This document shows positions 5,374-5,715 of a stretch of DNA of 5,715 nucleotides, one piece after another. The DNA is from an uncultured Paraglaciecola sp. (GTDB lineage Bacteria > Pseudomonadota > Gammaproteobacteria > Enterobacterales > Alteromonadaceae), in contig CAJQKX010000863.1 in the NCBI GenBank assembly GCA_905479025.1, forward strand, positions 1 through 5,715, in the 5' to 3' direction. Every line of letters starts with the position of its first letter. The first letter of the stretch is position 1. Made by a program: the position numbers and the translations under genes. Under the pieces are notes generated by a model. The model was not told the origin of the DNA and did no database searches. It saw nothing but the letters and a program-made list of their open reading frames with translations.

Positions 5374-5516
5374 TAAAGGGCCCTCGCGGCAATCAAATTG
5401 CCTTCTTCATCGGACCCCCGCAACGACTCAATCTGATCGAATCGCAGCGAAGAGAAGAGAAGAGAAGAGAAGATCTATCTCCCTGAGGCTTCTCGCTTTA
5501 TTCCTAGGCGCATACT
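5224..5516. other. Non-coding remnant with repeats
   Basis: No credible gene is present. The plus-strand open frame across it (5327-5629) has no ribosome binding site, crosses a microsatellite and overlaps the antitoxin tail in antisense. Contents are the right inverted repeat of the RAYT relic, a second AGGGCCC box at 5378-5384 and the GAAGA repeat. Confidence 0.5.
5449..5473 (+). repeat. (GAAGA)5 pentanucleotide microsatellite
   Basis: Five perfect tandem copies of GAAGA occur, ending just before TCT. Pentanucleotide tracts like this can change length by slippage. It sits 44 bp beyond the antitoxin stop codon (downstream on the minus strand) and not in a coding frame, so switching of a protein is not implied. 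Confidence 0.9.
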
Positions 5517-5715
5517 CTATGGCTCAGCACATTGCCTATCGCTATCATCGTCAATCAGATCCTTTTTATGGTGCTTCTTTAACAATGTTGCATTTTCAGT
5601 CACCAGCTTTTTCATTTCACTGTTGGTAAATCGGTGAAGGACTCGCCTTATTAGAGGCTGATAACCTAAGCCATTGATATCCGCGATGAGTTTGAGGTCT
5701 TCAATTAGCGATTTA
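5517..5715 (-). CDS. CopG/BrnA-type ribbon-helix-helix antitoxin, C-terminal part
   Basis: This is the C-terminal 65 residues plus a TAG stop. The 5' end lies beyond the right edge of the window. The visible part starts KSLIEDLKLIADINGLGYQP and continues LIRRVLHRFTNSEMKKL. It is the helix-turn-helix half of a ribbon-helix-helix fold, with the 'GLGYQPLIR' turn typical of CopG-like antitoxins paired with BrnT-type toxins. The preceding beta strand that contacts DNA must lie just outside the window. The tail is charged (KKHHKKDLIDDDSDR), as expected for a toxin-binding or disordered end. Such antitoxins neutralise a ribonuclease toxin and repress their own operon. In BrnTA the toxin gene precedes the antitoxin, so it would lie further right, outside this window. 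I cannot distinguish BrnA from other CopG antitoxin families on this fragment. Confidence 0.65.
   Translation of the reverse strand, partial: KSLIEDLKLIADINGLGYQPLIRRVLHRFTNSEMKKLVTENATLLKKHHKKDLIDDDSDRQCAEP

Noticed and set aside
5327..5629. 100-aa plus-strand open frame
   Set aside because: It runs through the RAYT inverted repeat and the GAAGA microsatellite and is antisense to the antitoxin tail, whose minus-strand translation is clearly the real one.

Overview
The window looks like part of a gammaproteobacterial chromosome, probably from a marine or environmental species. The evidence is an AT-rich integron gene-cassette array, a decayed REP-associated tyrosine transposase (RAYT) and the tail of a CopG/BrnA-type antitoxin. 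No rRNA, tRNA or housekeeping gene fixes the genus. No integron integrase is visible, so this is either an internal stretch of a sedentary integron or a cluster of attC sites lacking an integrase.

Layout. Bases 1-707 hold no convincing gene. They contain short interspersed repeats, a perfect odd palindrome and, just before the first cassette boundary, an 11-bp hairpin. Bases 708-1872 are cassette 1, which carries one unrecognised 355-aa protein with a C-terminal CxxC...CxxC zinc-ribbon-like end. Bases 1873-3887 are cassette 2, which carries two genes that I recognise as a Thoeris antiphage system: thsA (SIR2-SLOG NAD hydrolase) and thsB (TIR-like signal synthase), 1 bp apart. From 3888 a third cassette begins. 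It carries a 295-aa protein with a HEPN-like Rx5H motif and a Cys/His-rich centre, but its own attC is missing. Both complete cassettes are confirmed by boundary logic: the first bases of each cassette are the exact inverse complement of the R'' core of its own attC (12 bp for cassette 1, 9 bp for cassette 2).

Bases 4782-5516 are degraded sequence. They hold an unidentified minus-strand coding fragment and a RAYT relic whose start codon and Shine-Dalgarno survive but which has an amber stop at codon 7. Near-identical inverted repeats flank the relic. A (GAAGA)5 microsatellite follows. At the right edge the C-terminal 65 residues of a ribbon-helix-helix antitoxin run in on the minus strand.

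How the genes may work together: Thoeris is an abortive-infection system. ThsB makes a cyclic ADP-ribose isomer on infection, and the isomer switches on NAD destruction by ThsA. The two flanking cassettes encode unfamiliar proteins, each with an Rx5H motif and paired cysteines. That fits a small defence-enriched run of cassettes, though function for those two is inference only.
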